A stretch of DNA of 9,633 nt, from NCBI GenBank assembly GCA_041741895.1, contig JBGSJO010000115.1, positions 1-9,633 on the forward strand, read 5' to 3'. The DNA comes from Allopontixanthobacter sp041741895 (GTDB taxonomy: Bacteria; Pseudomonadota; Alphaproteobacteria; Sphingomonadales; Sphingomonadaceae). Made by a program: the position numbers and the translations under genes. The notes beneath the pieces are model-generated. The model searched no databases. It saw only the letters and a list, made by a program, of their open reading frames with translations, and was not told where the DNA came from. Positions 1 to 7,204 of this stretch are shown in pieces; the first letter of the stretch is position 1, and the number at the start of each line of letters is the position of its first letter.

Positions 1-1035
1 TATACCGATCCGGATCATTGGCGGCGCGAGAAGTCGGCTCTGTTCGACCGGCTGCCGCAAGTCATCGCGCCGTCTGCGCTGCTGCCCGATCCGGGCATGG
101 CGGTCCCCCACGATTCGACCGGAAGGCCGCTGCTGCTGACCCGCGATGCGGATGGAACCGCGCATGTTTTCCTGAATGTCTGCCAACACCGCGGAACCCG
201 GCTGGTGGAAGGCACAGACACGCTGTGCGCAAAACGGCTGGTGTGCCCCTATCACGCCTGGACATATCGGCTTGATGGGAAGCTGCTGGCCTTGCCGCGC
301 CCGGAAACCTTTCCCGGGTTCGACAAAAGCGCGCACGGCCTGACCGAGCTGCCCAGCCTTGAATCGGGCGGCCTGATCTGGTTCGCACCCGAAGCGAATG
401 CCGATTTCACTTATGCCGAGCAATTGGGCGAGGATTTCGACGCCTTCGGAATGGCAGATCACTACCTTTACGCCCGCAAAACACATGATGTAGCCGGCAA
501 TTGGAAGCTGATCATGGATGCGTTCCTGGAAAGCTACCATGTTACCCGGCTGCACGCGCAGACCATTGGCCCGTTCTTCAAGGACGGGGTCACCTCTGGC
601 GACATGATCGGCCCCCACGCCCGGTCCGCAGTGGGCCGGATGCAGGATGTGGCGGGTGTCGATCTGAATGACATGGCATCCCTGCGCCGGGTGGTAACCT
701 TTGCTTACCAGTTGCTGCCCGCGACGATCATCATCCCCAGCCCGGATTACGTGAATGTCATGGTACTGATGCCGCAGGCGCATGACCGCACGCTGGTGGA
801 GGATTTCATGCTGATCCCCGAAGCGCCCACCACCGACAAGGCGCAGGACCATTGGCAGCGCAGCTGGAACCTGCTGGATGGCGGGGTGTTCGCTTCGGAA
901 GATTTCCGCGCGGCGGAGCTGGGTCAACAAGGCCTGGCCAGCGGCGCAGTAAGTCAGATTACACTCGGCACGCTGGAAACCGGAATCCTGCGTTTTCACG
1001 AAACCGTGCAGGAAGCATTGCGCGCGGCAAACTGA
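1..1035 (+). CDS. Rieske [2Fe-2S] aromatic-ring-hydroxylating oxygenase alpha subunit, 5' truncated by window edge
   Basis: The reading frame is open from base 1, so the gene starts upstream; the visible part is 344 residues. Numbering from base 1, the Rieske cluster ligands are plain: C61-x-H63 (CQHRG) and C82-x2-H85 (CPYHAWTY). The mononuclear iron site follows: NWKLIMDAFLESYH gives H180 and H185, and D301 in the segment FASEDF is the likely carboxylate ligand, where the family places it. Order is therefore Rieske domain, then the catalytic START-like domain. Such enzymes take electrons from a separate reductase and insert oxygen into aromatic or quaternary-amine substrates in the cytoplasm. 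No beta subunit, ferredoxin or reductase is visible, so the substrate cannot be named; demethylase and monooxygenase types share this fold. Only some N-terminal residues (perhaps 20-40) appear to be missing. The ATG at 97 lies inside the Rieske domain and is not the start. The gene ends 50 bases before the next one. Confidence 0.93.
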   Translation, partial: YTDPDHWRREKSALFDRLPQVIAPSALLPDPGMAVPHDSTGRPLLLTRDADGTAHVFLNVCQHRGTRLVEGTDTLCAKRLVCPYHAWTYRLDGKLLALPRPETFPGFDKSAHGLTELPSLESGGLIWFAPEANADFTYAEQLGEDFDAFGMADHYLYARKTHDVAGNWKLIMDAFLESYHVTRLHAQTIGPFFKDGVTSGDMIGPHARSAVGRMQDVAGVDLNDMASLRRVVTFAYQLLPATIIIPSPDYVNVMVLMPQAHDRTLVEDFMLIPEAPTTDKAQDHWQRSWNLLDGGVFASEDFRAAELGQQGLASGAVSQITLGTLETGILRFHETVQEALRAAN

Positions 1036-1085
1036 CTGCAACAGATCACTTTGCGTGAAGCGCCCGAAACGTCTAGAGGGCGCCC

Positions 1086-1943
1086 ATGGCCCAACCCCAC
1101 AGACCTCGCGCCGGTAAACCGGAAAAATCATCCGCCTCGGGCGCATCCGCCCACGCGCCCGCCAGCGGCCCTTCGACAGAACGATCCCCCGACCGCCCGG
1201 AAGGGGACCGGATTGCAAAGCTGCTTGCCCGCGCCGGCATAGCCAGCCGCCGAGAAATCGAACGGATGATCGAAGATGGCCGCATCGCGCTGGACGGCAA
1301 GGTGCTGGAAACGCCGGCCACTTTCCTGACCACGCTGGCTGGAATTACCGTGGACGGAAAGCCGGTCGGCAAGATCGAAGCGGCGCGGCTGTTCATTTTC
1401 AACAAGCCAACCGGGCTGCTTACCGCAGAACGCGACATGGCGGGCCGGCCGACAATCTATGCCGCGCTGACCAACGCCCTGCCCAAGGATGCCCCGCGCC
1501 TGATGCCGGTGGGCCGGCTGGACATGAATACAGAGGGTCTGCTGCTGCTGACGAATGACGGCGAGCTCAAGCGGGCGATGGAACTGCCATCCTCCGGCAT
1601 TCCGCGTACCTACCGCGCCCGCGCATTCGGCGATGTGACACAGGCGCAGCTGGAAGAATTGATGATGGGCATCACAATCGACGGGATGCATTATGGCCGT
1701 ATCGACGCCAACCTTGAAAGGGGCGCAGGACGCAACAAGTGGATCGAAATGATCATCAGCGTAGGCAAGAACCGTGAAGTGCGGATCGTGCTGGAACATC
1801 TGGGGCTGGAAGTGTCCCGATTGATGCGGACTACCTATGGGCCGTTTGAATTGGGGAACCTGCCGCGCGGTACAGCGGTGGAAGTTCCGCAGGCGCAGGT
1901 GGAAAAATTCCGCAAGGATCTGCTGCGAGATATCAAGAAATGA
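1086..1943 (+). CDS. rluB: 23S rRNA pseudouridine synthase, RsuA/RluB family
   Basis: This 285-residue protein should isomerise a uridine in rRNA to pseudouridine in the cytoplasm. Residues 41-75 (DRIAKLLARAGIASRREIE and onward) are an S4 RNA-binding domain. The catalytic domain follows: FNKPTGLL at 105-112, the catalytic-Asp motif GRLDMNTEGLLLLTNDGEL at 143-161 with D146 as nucleophile, RTYRAR at 174-179, and GKNREVRIVLEHLGLEVSRLMRTTYG at 227-252, which is typical of the RsuA/RluB/RluE/RluF group. An AGAGGG Shine-Dalgarno at 1075-1080 sits 5 bases before the ATG and supports this start. Residues 1-40 are a Ser/Pro/Ala/Lys-rich, probably disordered extension before the S4 domain. The stop overlaps the rsmD start by four bases (ATGA), so the two are probably translationally coupled. 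The family call is very secure. The exact target (RluB U2605 versus a paralogue) is inferred from the rsmD-adjacent position, common in alphaproteobacteria, and is less certain. Confidence 0.93.
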   Translation: MAQPHRPRAGKPEKSSASGASAHAPASGPSTERSPDRPEGDRIAKLLARAGIASRREIERMIEDGRIALDGKVLETPATFLTTLAGITVDGKPVGKIEAARLFIFNKPTGLLTAERDMAGRPTIYAALTNALPKDAPRLMPVGRLDMNTEGLLLLTNDGELKRAMELPSSGIPRTYRARAFGDVTQAQLEELMMGITIDGMHYGRIDANLERGAGRNKWIEMIISVGKNREVRIVLEHLGLEVSRLMRTTYGPFELGNLPRGTAVEVPQAQVEKFRKDLLRDIKK

Positions 1944-2494
1944 GGATTGTCGCCGGGGAATGGCGCGGGCGCAAACTGATAGCCCCCAAGGGGGAAGCAA
2001 CCCGTCCAACGGCCGACCGTACACGCGAAACCCTGTTCAACATGCTCGCCAGCCGGCTCGGCAGTTTCAACGATTTGCGGATTGCGGATTTGTTCGCCGG
2101 TTCGGGCGCCCTGGGCATAGAGGCCCTGTCGCGCGGCGCGGCGCATTGCCTGTTTGTCGAACAGGACGATGCAGCCCTGAAGACGATCCGCGAAAATACC
2201 GCCGCACTGGACGCCCGATCCCGTGCCGATATTCGTGCCGGTTCGGTAATGAGCCTGGGCCCGGCGAAACAGGCCTATGATCTGATCCTGCTTGATGCAC
2301 CTTATTATTCCGGTGCCGCAATAGTCGCGCTGGACCGGCTGCTGCGCCTTGGCTGGATCGAAGATGCAACCTGGATTGCAGTAGAAACCGCTTTCAACGA
2401 AGATGTTATTGTGAAGGGCCTGACGATCGCCAAGGAACGCAAGGTCGGCCGCGCCAAGCTGACTTTGCTGCACAGCGCACCCGAGCCGGAGTAG
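1940..2494 (+). CDS. rsmD: 16S rRNA (guanine(966)-N(2))-methyltransferase RsmD
   Basis: At 184 residues this has normal RsmD length. The family opens with MRIVAGEWRGRKL and TRPTADRTRETLFNML (residues 21-36), both seen here. The SAM-binding motif I is DLFAGSGALGIEALSRGA at 50-67, with an acidic residue (E74 in FVEQ) that probably contacts the SAM ribose. The catalytic motif IV reads LLDAPYY at 117-123; the family norm is DPPF/DPPY, so the second position is Ala instead of Pro. RsmD methylates N2 of G966 in helix 31 of 16S rRNA during small-subunit assembly, using SAM. The ATG overlaps the TGA of the upstream pseudouridine synthase and there is no separate strong ribosome binding site, so coupled translation is likely. 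The frame is intact, with no sign of decay. The family is certain; the effect of the Pro-to-Ala change on activity is unknown. Confidence 0.95.
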   Translation: MRIVAGEWRGRKLIAPKGEATRPTADRTRETLFNMLASRLGSFNDLRIADLFAGSGALGIEALSRGAAHCLFVEQDDAALKTIRENTAALDARSRADIRAGSVMSLGPAKQAYDLILLDAPYYSGAAIVALDRLLRLGWIEDATWIAVETAFNEDVIVKGLTIAKERKVGRAKLTLLHSAPEPE

Positions 2495-2560
2495 GGCCGA
2501 CCAATCCATCGCGACCCGGCTTGCAACTGCGGGCCTTGTTCTCTACCTGTTCACACACCT

Positions 2561-4882
2561 ATGACCGACACCCCTGCCCTGCCCTCAACTCTGCCCGGTG
2601 CCGGGAATGATGCCAGTTTGCCGCGCTATGCAGCCAATCTGAATGCGCCGCAGCAGGAAGCCGTGCTGACGACTGAAGGGCCGGTGTTGATGCTGGCAGG
2701 CGCGGGTACGGGCAAGACCGCTGCGCTGACGGCCCGCCTCGCCCATCTGGTGGCGATGCGTAAAGCATGGCCGAGCGAAATCCTTTGCGTCACATTCACC
2801 AACAAGGCCGCCCGCGAAATGCGCGAGCGCGTGGGGCGGCATATCGGCGATGCGGTGGAAGGGATGCCGTGGCTCGGCACGTTCCATTCGATCGGCGCAA
2901 AGATGCTGCGCCGCCATGCCGAACTCGTCGGTCTTCAAAGCAATTACACGATCATCGACACGGACGACCAGTTGCGCCTGATCAAACAATTGATCCGCGA
3001 CCAGGATCTGGATGAAAAGCGCTGGCCCCCCCGCCAACTGGCCGGGCTGATCGACCGGTGGAAGAACCGCGGTCTGAATCCCGGTGATCTCGATGCAGTG
3101 GAAAACGAAGCCTACGCCAATGGCCGGGGGCAGGAATTCTACACACTGTACCAGGACCGGCTGAAAGCACTGAATGCCTGCGATTTCGGCGATTTGTTGC
3201 TGCATATGCTCAATATCCTGCGGCGGAATCCGGAGGTGCTAAAGATGTATCAGCAACGCTTCAAATATATTCTGGTGGACGAATATCAGGACACTAATCA
3301 GGTCCAGTATCTGTGGCTGCGCTTGCTGGCGCAGATGCGCAAGAACATCTGCGTAGTCGGTGATGATGACCAGTCGATCTATAGCTGGCGGGGCGCGGAA
3401 GTGGCCAATATCCTGCGGTTCGAGAAGGATTTTCCCGGTGCGAAAGTAATCAAGCTGGAACAGAATTACCGGTCTACCCCGCATATTCTCGGTGCGGCAT
3501 CGGGCCTGATAAATGCCAATAGCGAGCGCATCGGCAAGACTTTATGGACTGAATTCGAGGGCGGTGATCAGGTCCAGATCATCGGCGTGTGGGATGCTCC
3601 TGAAGAAGCGCAGCGAGTGGGCGAAGAAGTGGAGCGGCTTGAACGCGAAGGCGCGTCGCTCGATCAGGTCGCAATCCTGGTGCGGGCGCAATATCAGACC
3701 CGCGAGTTTGAAGACCGGTTCATCCAGATCGGGCTGAATTACCGGATTATCGGCGGTTTCCGCTTTTATGAACGGGCCGAAATCCGCGACGCGCTGGCTT
3801 ACTTGCGGGTGATTGCCCAACCGCGTGATGATCTGGCGTTCGAACGCATTTATAATCAGCCCAAACGCGGGCTGGGTGCCAAGACGCTGGAAAGGATGTT
3901 CCAGCACGCCCGCGCCACCAGCATGCCTCTGGCTGCCGCATCCCTGCAATTGGCCGACAGCGACGAATTGCCCAAGCGCGCGGCAGACACAATCGCTGCA
4001 TTGATGCGCGATTTCCTGCGCTGGCAGGAATTGGCAGAACAGACCACGCCAGCGCAATTACTGCGCACCGTGATGGATGAATGCGGTTACACCGCCATGC
4101 TTCAGGCGGAAAAATCGGCGGACAGCGCCGGTCGGCTGGAAAACCTGTCCGAACTCGCCCTCGCGATGGAAGACTATGAAACGCTGGGCGATTTCCTCGA
4201 ACATGTCAGCCTGGTGATGGATAATGAACGGTCAGCCGATGGCGAAAAACTGACCATCATGACCATGCACGGCGCCAAGGGGCTGGAATTTGACAATGTC
4301 TTCCTGCCCGGCTGGGAAGAAGGCGTATTTCCGTCACAACGTTCGCTGGACGAAGGCGGCCTCGCCAGTCTGGAGGAAGAGCGCCGGCTGGCCTATGTCG
4401 CGATCACCCGGGCGCGCAAACGCTGCACAATTCTCTACGCAGCGAACCGACGAATCTACGGACAATGGACCAGTGCGATCCCGTCGCGTTTTGTCAATGA
4501 ATTGCCGGAAGATCACGTTACCCGCGAAACCACCATGACTGGCGGCGCGTCCCTATGGCAGGCGAATTGGAGCGAAAGCGAAGATCCCTTTGCCCATCTC
4601 AGCGCCAGCCGCCCTGAACGGTCGAGCCAGCGCGGCCCAGGCTGGCAGCGCGCCCTGACCAGCGGTTATGAAACCAGGCAAACCCGTATGAAGGAAAGCA
4701 CCCGCAGCGCCGCCAGCATCGCCGCCCGGCCCCGCAGCGACATCGCCATTGGCGCGCGCGTGTTTCATGATAAATTCGGTTACGGCAAAGTCACCGGCCA
4801 GGAAGGCAACAAGCTGGAAATAGACTTTGAAAGCGGCACCAGCAAGCGCCTGATCGACAGCTTCGTTACGCTGGTGGATTAA
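2561..4882 (+). CDS. uvrD: ATP-dependent 3'-5' DNA helicase UvrD/PcrA (superfamily 1A)
   Basis: This 773-residue protein has every SF1A motif in order: Q motif LNAPQQEAV (Q32), Walker A AGAGTGKT at 46-53, motif Ia CVTFTNKAAREMRERV at 76-91, GTFHS near 106-110, Walker B VDEYQD at 239-244, motif III GDDDQSIYSWRGA at 267-279, motif IV QNYRST at 301-306, motif V TMHGAKGLEFD at 568-578 and motif VI EEERRLAYVAITRAR at 605-619. After a polar, low-complexity linker (about 655-727) comes IGARVFHDKFGYGKV and onward to residue 772, the small Tudor-like C-terminal domain that in UvrD/PcrA contacts RNA polymerase. The protein unwinds DNA in nucleotide-excision and mismatch repair and can displace stalled polymerase. 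Length and domain set are normal. The ATG at 2561 fits the family N-terminus, but the 20 bases before it are pyrimidine-rich with no Shine-Dalgarno match. UvrD and PcrA are orthologous names. It follows rsmD by 66 bases, so it may share the transcript or have its own promoter. Confidence 0.96.
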   Translation: MTDTPALPSTLPGAGNDASLPRYAANLNAPQQEAVLTTEGPVLMLAGAGTGKTAALTARLAHLVAMRKAWPSEILCVTFTNKAAREMRERVGRHIGDAVEGMPWLGTFHSIGAKMLRRHAELVGLQSNYTIIDTDDQLRLIKQLIRDQDLDEKRWPPRQLAGLIDRWKNRGLNPGDLDAVENEAYANGRGQEFYTLYQDRLKALNACDFGDLLLHMLNILRRNPEVLKMYQQRFKYILVDEYQDTNQVQYLWLRLLAQMRKNICVVGDDDQSIYSWRGAEVANILRFEKDFPGAKVIKLEQNYRSTPHILGAASGLINANSERIGKTLWTEFEGGDQVQIIGVWDAPEEAQRVGEEVERLEREGASLDQVAILVRAQYQTREFEDRFIQIGLNYRIIGGFRFYERAEIRDALAYLRVIAQPRDDLAFERIYNQPKRGLGAKTLERMFQHARATSMPLAAASLQLADSDELPKRAADTIAALMRDFLRWQELAEQTTPAQLLRTVMDECGYTAMLQAEKSADSAGRLENLSELALAMEDYETLGDFLEHVSLVMDNERSADGEKLTIMTMHGAKGLEFDNVFLPGWEEGVFPSQRSLDEGGLASLEEERRLAYVAITRARKRCTILYAANRRIYGQWTSAIPSRFVNELPEDHVTRETTMTGGASLWQANWSESEDPFAHLSASRPERSSQRGPGWQRALTSGYETRQTRMKESTRSAASIAARPRSDIAIGARVFHDKFGYGKVTGQEGNKLEIDFESGTSKRLIDSFVTLVD

Positions 4883-4883
4883 T

Positions 4884-4905
4884 CCCGGTCCCGATCGGTG
4901 CCGGG
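4884..4905. terminator. Short GC hairpin between convergent uvrD and DEAD-box gene
   Basis: The whole 24-base gap between the two stop codons is nearly filled by an inverted repeat: CCCGG at 4884-4888 pairs with CCGGG at 4901-4905, with a T-G wobble just inside and a CCGATCGG palindrome at 4891-4898 in the loop. It could serve both strands as a bidirectional terminator. Neither side has a proper T-tract, so intrinsic termination is only a possibility. Confidence 0.35.
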
Positions 4906-4906
4906 T

Positions 4907-6346
4907 TCAGGAGGCTGAAACATCCAGGAAACCCGGAATCGGGCCATTCCATTCGCCCGGCTCGGTCGGCGGGCCACTGTCGGAATGCCTGGATTTGCGC
5001 CGTTCGGGCACCTTGTCGGAAACTTGCCTTGGTGCAGGGACGGGCGCCGCTAGCGCCGGTTCGGAATGCTCGGCAGCGCGGTCTTCAGCAGCAGCTTTGC
5101 GGCGAGTGCTGGGTTTCCTTTCTTCGGCGCGTGGCTGTTCCTCGCGCGGAGCCTGCTCATCGCGGTGACCGCCGACCTTCACTGGCCTGCTTTCCGCCGA
5201 GCTTTCCCCGGCATCAGCGATCGCAGCTGGCCTGGTCGGCGCGTAAAGCGGAATTTTGTCGCCGGTCAATTTCTCGACATTTGCAATCGCTTCGGCATCA
5301 TCTGCCGTCACGAAAGTGAATGCGCGGCCCTTGGCCCCGGCGCGGCCGGTCCGTCCGACCCGGTGGACGTAATCATCCGGGTGCCACGGCGTATCGTAAT
5401 TGAACACATGGCTGACGCCCTTAATGTCCAATCCGCGAGCCGCGACATCGGATGCAGCGAGAATGTTGATTTTGCCCGATTTGAATAGATCCAACTCGGC
5501 GATGCGCGAAGATTGATCCATGTCGCCATGAATTTCGCCAACCTTGAAGCCATCCTTCTTCAGGGTTTTGGCCAGATCGCGCACGGTGGTTTTCTTGTTG
5601 GAAAACACGATAGCGGTGGTGACATTGTCATTCCGAAGGAACCAGCGCAGTGCCTCTTTCTTCTTGCGCGGCGTCATCATCACCTTGAACTGGGCAATGT
5701 TCTCGTTGGTGGAGGCAGCGCGGCTGACCTCTATCTGCTTGGGATTAGTAAGAAATTTATCTGCCAGTTTCTTGATCACCGGCGGCATGGTTGCCGAAAA
5801 CAGCATGGTTTGGCGAGTTGCGGGCAATTTGGAACAGATGAATTCGATATCGGGAATGAAGCCCATGTCGAGCATCCGGTCCGCTTCATCGATCACCAGC
5901 AATTCGCAGCCGTTGAGCATGATTTTGCCGCGTTCGAACAGGTCCATCAAACGGCCCGGCGTAGCAATCAGCACGTCCACGCCTTCGTTGAGCGCCTTCA
6001 GCTGGTCGGCCATCTGCACGCCGCCGATCAGCAGCGCCATCTTGAGGTCGTGATTGGCCCCGTATTTCTCGAAATTTTCGGCCACCTGGGCGGCCAGTTC
6101 GCGGGTCGGTTCCAGAATCAGCGAGCGCGGCATGAGCGCACGGCGGCGGCCATTGTCGAGTACATCGATCATCGGCAGGACGAAGCTGGCAGTCTTGCCA
6201 GTGCCCGTCTGGGCAATGCCGATCAGGTCCTTCATCATCAGGATCGCAGGAATGGCTTCCGCCTGAATGGGCGTAGGCACGCTATAGCCAGCGGTTTCCA
6301 CCGCCTGCAGCAATTTGTCGGAAAGGCCGAGATCGGCAAAAGTCAT
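4907..6346 (-). CDS. DEAD-box ATP-dependent RNA helicase, RhlE-like
   Basis: This 479-residue protein carries the full DEAD-box set: FADLGLSDKLLQAVETAGYSVPTPIQ (Q motif, Q28), motif I AQTGTGKT at 45-52, PTRELA at 80-85, GG at 108-109, TPGR at 129-132, DEAD at 153-156, SAT at 184-186, then in the second RecA lobe SDVAARGLD at 299-307 and HRVGRTGRAG at 328-337. It should use ATP to remodel short RNA duplexes, typically in ribosome assembly or mRNA decay, in the cytoplasm. The core ends near residue 365. The remaining ~115 residues are rich in Arg, Glu, Ala, Pro and Ser, look disordered, and end in GPIPGFLDVSAS. There is no DbpA-type RNA-binding domain. The RhlE-like grouping is by core resemblance only; CsdA/DeaD is less likely because the tail lacks an obvious folded domain. 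The start at 6346 matches the family N-terminus. A perfect TATAAT lies about 30 bases upstream, and no strong Shine-Dalgarno is seen. Confidence 0.95.
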   Translation of the reverse strand: MTFADLGLSDKLLQAVETAGYSVPTPIQAEAIPAILMMKDLIGIAQTGTGKTASFVLPMIDVLDNGRRRALMPRSLILEPTRELAAQVAENFEKYGANHDLKMALLIGGVQMADQLKALNEGVDVLIATPGRLMDLFERGKIMLNGCELLVIDEADRMLDMGFIPDIEFICSKLPATRQTMLFSATMPPVIKKLADKFLTNPKQIEVSRAASTNENIAQFKVMMTPRKKKEALRWFLRNDNVTTAIVFSNKKTTVRDLAKTLKKDGFKVGEIHGDMDQSSRIAELDLFKSGKINILAASDVAARGLDIKGVSHVFNYDTPWHPDDYVHRVGRTGRAGAKGRAFTFVTADDAEAIANVEKLTGDKIPLYAPTRPAAIADAGESSAESRPVKVGGHRDEQAPREEQPRAEERKPSTRRKAAAEDRAAEHSEPALAAPVPAPRQVSDKVPERRKSRHSDSGPPTEPGEWNGPIPGFLDVSAS

Positions 6347-6375
6347 GTGAGTCAGATTGTCCGGTATTTGGGGGC

Positions 6376-6381
6376 ATTATA
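6376..6381 (-). promoter_or_regulatory. Candidate -10 box for the DEAD-box helicase gene
   Basis: On the minus strand this hexamer is a perfect TATAAT, 29 bases from the helicase ATG at 6346, so a transcript would begin near 6369 and have a leader of about 22 bases. The hexamer sits inside an inverted repeat, GGGG at 6371-6374 and CCCC at 6382-6385. No good TTGACA-like -35 box is present at 16-18 bases spacing (the sequence there is GCAGAA-like). It could therefore be a weak or activator-dependent promoter, or a chance match. Confidence 0.45.
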
Positions 6382-6418
6382 CCCCGTGGGTGCGGACTTT
6401 CTGCGCCCGCTATAACAA

Positions 6419-6438
6419 CGCCGCGCCTTTGCGCGGTG
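6419..6438 (-). terminator. Stable GC hairpin, possible terminator of the small secreted-protein gene
   Basis: CCGCGC at 6421-6426 and GCGCGG at 6431-6436 form a perfect 6-bp stem around a CTTT loop, extendable by a G-T wobble (6420/6437) and a C-G pair (6419/6438). It lies about 40 bases past the stop of the gene ending at 6477 and before the helicase promoter candidate, on the same strand. On the minus strand the following bases are GTTGTTATAG, only weakly T-rich, so intrinsic termination is plausible but not strong. Confidence 0.45.
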
Positions 6439-6476
6439 AAGTGGGAAAAGTCAAGGAAATGAGGTCAGCCCTGCGG

Positions 6477-7058
6477 CTATTGCGCCACCAACTGGCGCAT
6501 CCGTGCCACTTCACAGTTTGCGCCGGTACGCGAATGCAGCTTGTCGCGGTCAACACACAACATGCCATCGGCGTTCTGTTCGACATAGAATCCGGAATAG
6601 AAATCGCGCGCGCTGCACGCCTTTTCAAGATTGGCGCTGATGATCCGCTGATCTCGCAGATATAGCATCAGGCGATTGTCCTGCGCCGGCTGAACCCCTG
6701 CAATCGAACTGATTGCCACACATTTGCCGAATTTGCGCTCGACAAAATTTGTCGGCTGCGATCCACGGGCCAAATCCGCCATCAAATTCCGCGATTGCGT
6801 GGGAACGGCGGGAGAAATCCGGATGGTGACCCGGCGTTCGATCCGGATTTGTTGATTCACCGCAACCTGCTGCATGGCATCCAACATCATCCATCCTGGC
6901 AATGCCGGACCGCGGGATTGTTCGCTGCGTGCGTCCTTTACTGTCAGCCGGACGCTCGATTGGGCATCAGTTACCGCTGCCGGGTTGGGCAAAAGCAACG
7001 CAAATGGCGCGAGAAAGACAGACAGGCTGGACATGTCAGGTCGTGAAAAACTCCTCAT
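6477..7058 (-). CDS. Secreted small protein of unknown function with four cysteines
   Basis: I do not recognise a named domain. From the ATG at 7058 the product is 193 residues: an N-terminus with two Arg (MRSFSRPD), a hydrophobic stretch at about 11-24 (SLSVFLAPFALLLP), and a plausible signal-peptidase site around TDA-QSS near residues 30-33, so it is probably exported to the periplasm. No lipobox cysteine is seen. The exported part has a basic segment (QQIRIERRVTIRIS, 69-82) and a C-terminal half with four Cys (113, 148, 168, 182) around FGKC, KACSARDFYSGFYVE and GMLCVDRD, which could form two disulphides. I recall similar uncharacterised proteins from sphingomonads with this Cys/DFYSGFY pattern, but cannot confirm it here. 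The frame stays open upstream to an ATG at 7205, but that extension would overlap the divergent gene and bury the signal peptide. An ATG at 7034 is an alternative start that loses the basic residues. Confidence 0.75.
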   Translation of the reverse strand: MRSFSRPDMSSLSVFLAPFALLLPNPAAVTDAQSSVRLTVKDARSEQSRGPALPGWMMLDAMQQVAVNQQIRIERRVTIRISPAVPTQSRNLMADLARGSQPTNFVERKFGKCVAISSIAGVQPAQDNRLMLYLRDQRIISANLEKACSARDFYSGFYVEQNADGMLCVDRDKLHSRTGANCEVARMRQLVAQ

Positions 7059-7204
7059 GCGACCAGATCGGGGCGCAGCTTTACGGTCTACCGAGATTGG
7101 TTGCGCGCCTTCTCTAGCATCAACGGTTGAATGGCTGCTTAATCTTCCGGCGATTATCCGCAAGCGCTGGTGATGCGCACCCGATTTGTGGCATAAGTGG
7201 CGCA
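7059..7204. promoter_or_regulatory. Divergent intergenic region with a short inverted repeat
   Basis: This 146-base gap must hold the 5' signals for both the secreted-protein gene (-) and the FAD oxidoreductase (+). An 11-base inverted repeat TCAACGGTTGA at 7120-7130 (arms TCAAC/GTTGA around one base) lies about mid-gap and could be an operator. On the plus strand TTGAAT at 7127-7132 and GATTAT at 7152-7157 resemble -35 and -10 boxes, but their 19-base spacing is poor. No promoter can be assigned with confidence on either strand, and neither start has a strong ribosome binding site. Confidence 0.3.

Noticed and set aside
1051..1079. TTGCGT...TAGAGG as a promoter for rluB
   Set aside because: The -10 candidate overlaps the Shine-Dalgarno and matches the consensus poorly.
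1128..2024. Long minus-strand open frame of nearly 300 codons over rluB
   Set aside because: It runs antisense to a fully conserved pseudouridine synthase. Its composition is typical of a GC-rich shadow frame.
1835..2509. Minus-strand open frame over rsmD
   Set aside because: Antisense to a clear RsmD; no recognisable motif or ribosome binding site.
2521..2549. TTGCAA with 17-base spacing as a uvrD promoter
   Set aside because: The hexamer at -10 distance (TACCTG) matches TATAAT at only two positions.
5513..6415. Long plus-strand open frame antisense to the DEAD-box gene
   Set aside because: Its translation is a His/Gln-rich shadow with no domain logic, while the opposite strand encodes all DEAD-box motifs.
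7127..7204. Upstream in-frame ATG for the FAD oxidoreductase
   Set aside because: The extra 26 residues do not resemble the family N-terminus and no ribosome binding site precedes it; MTDHDRF from 7205 fits better.
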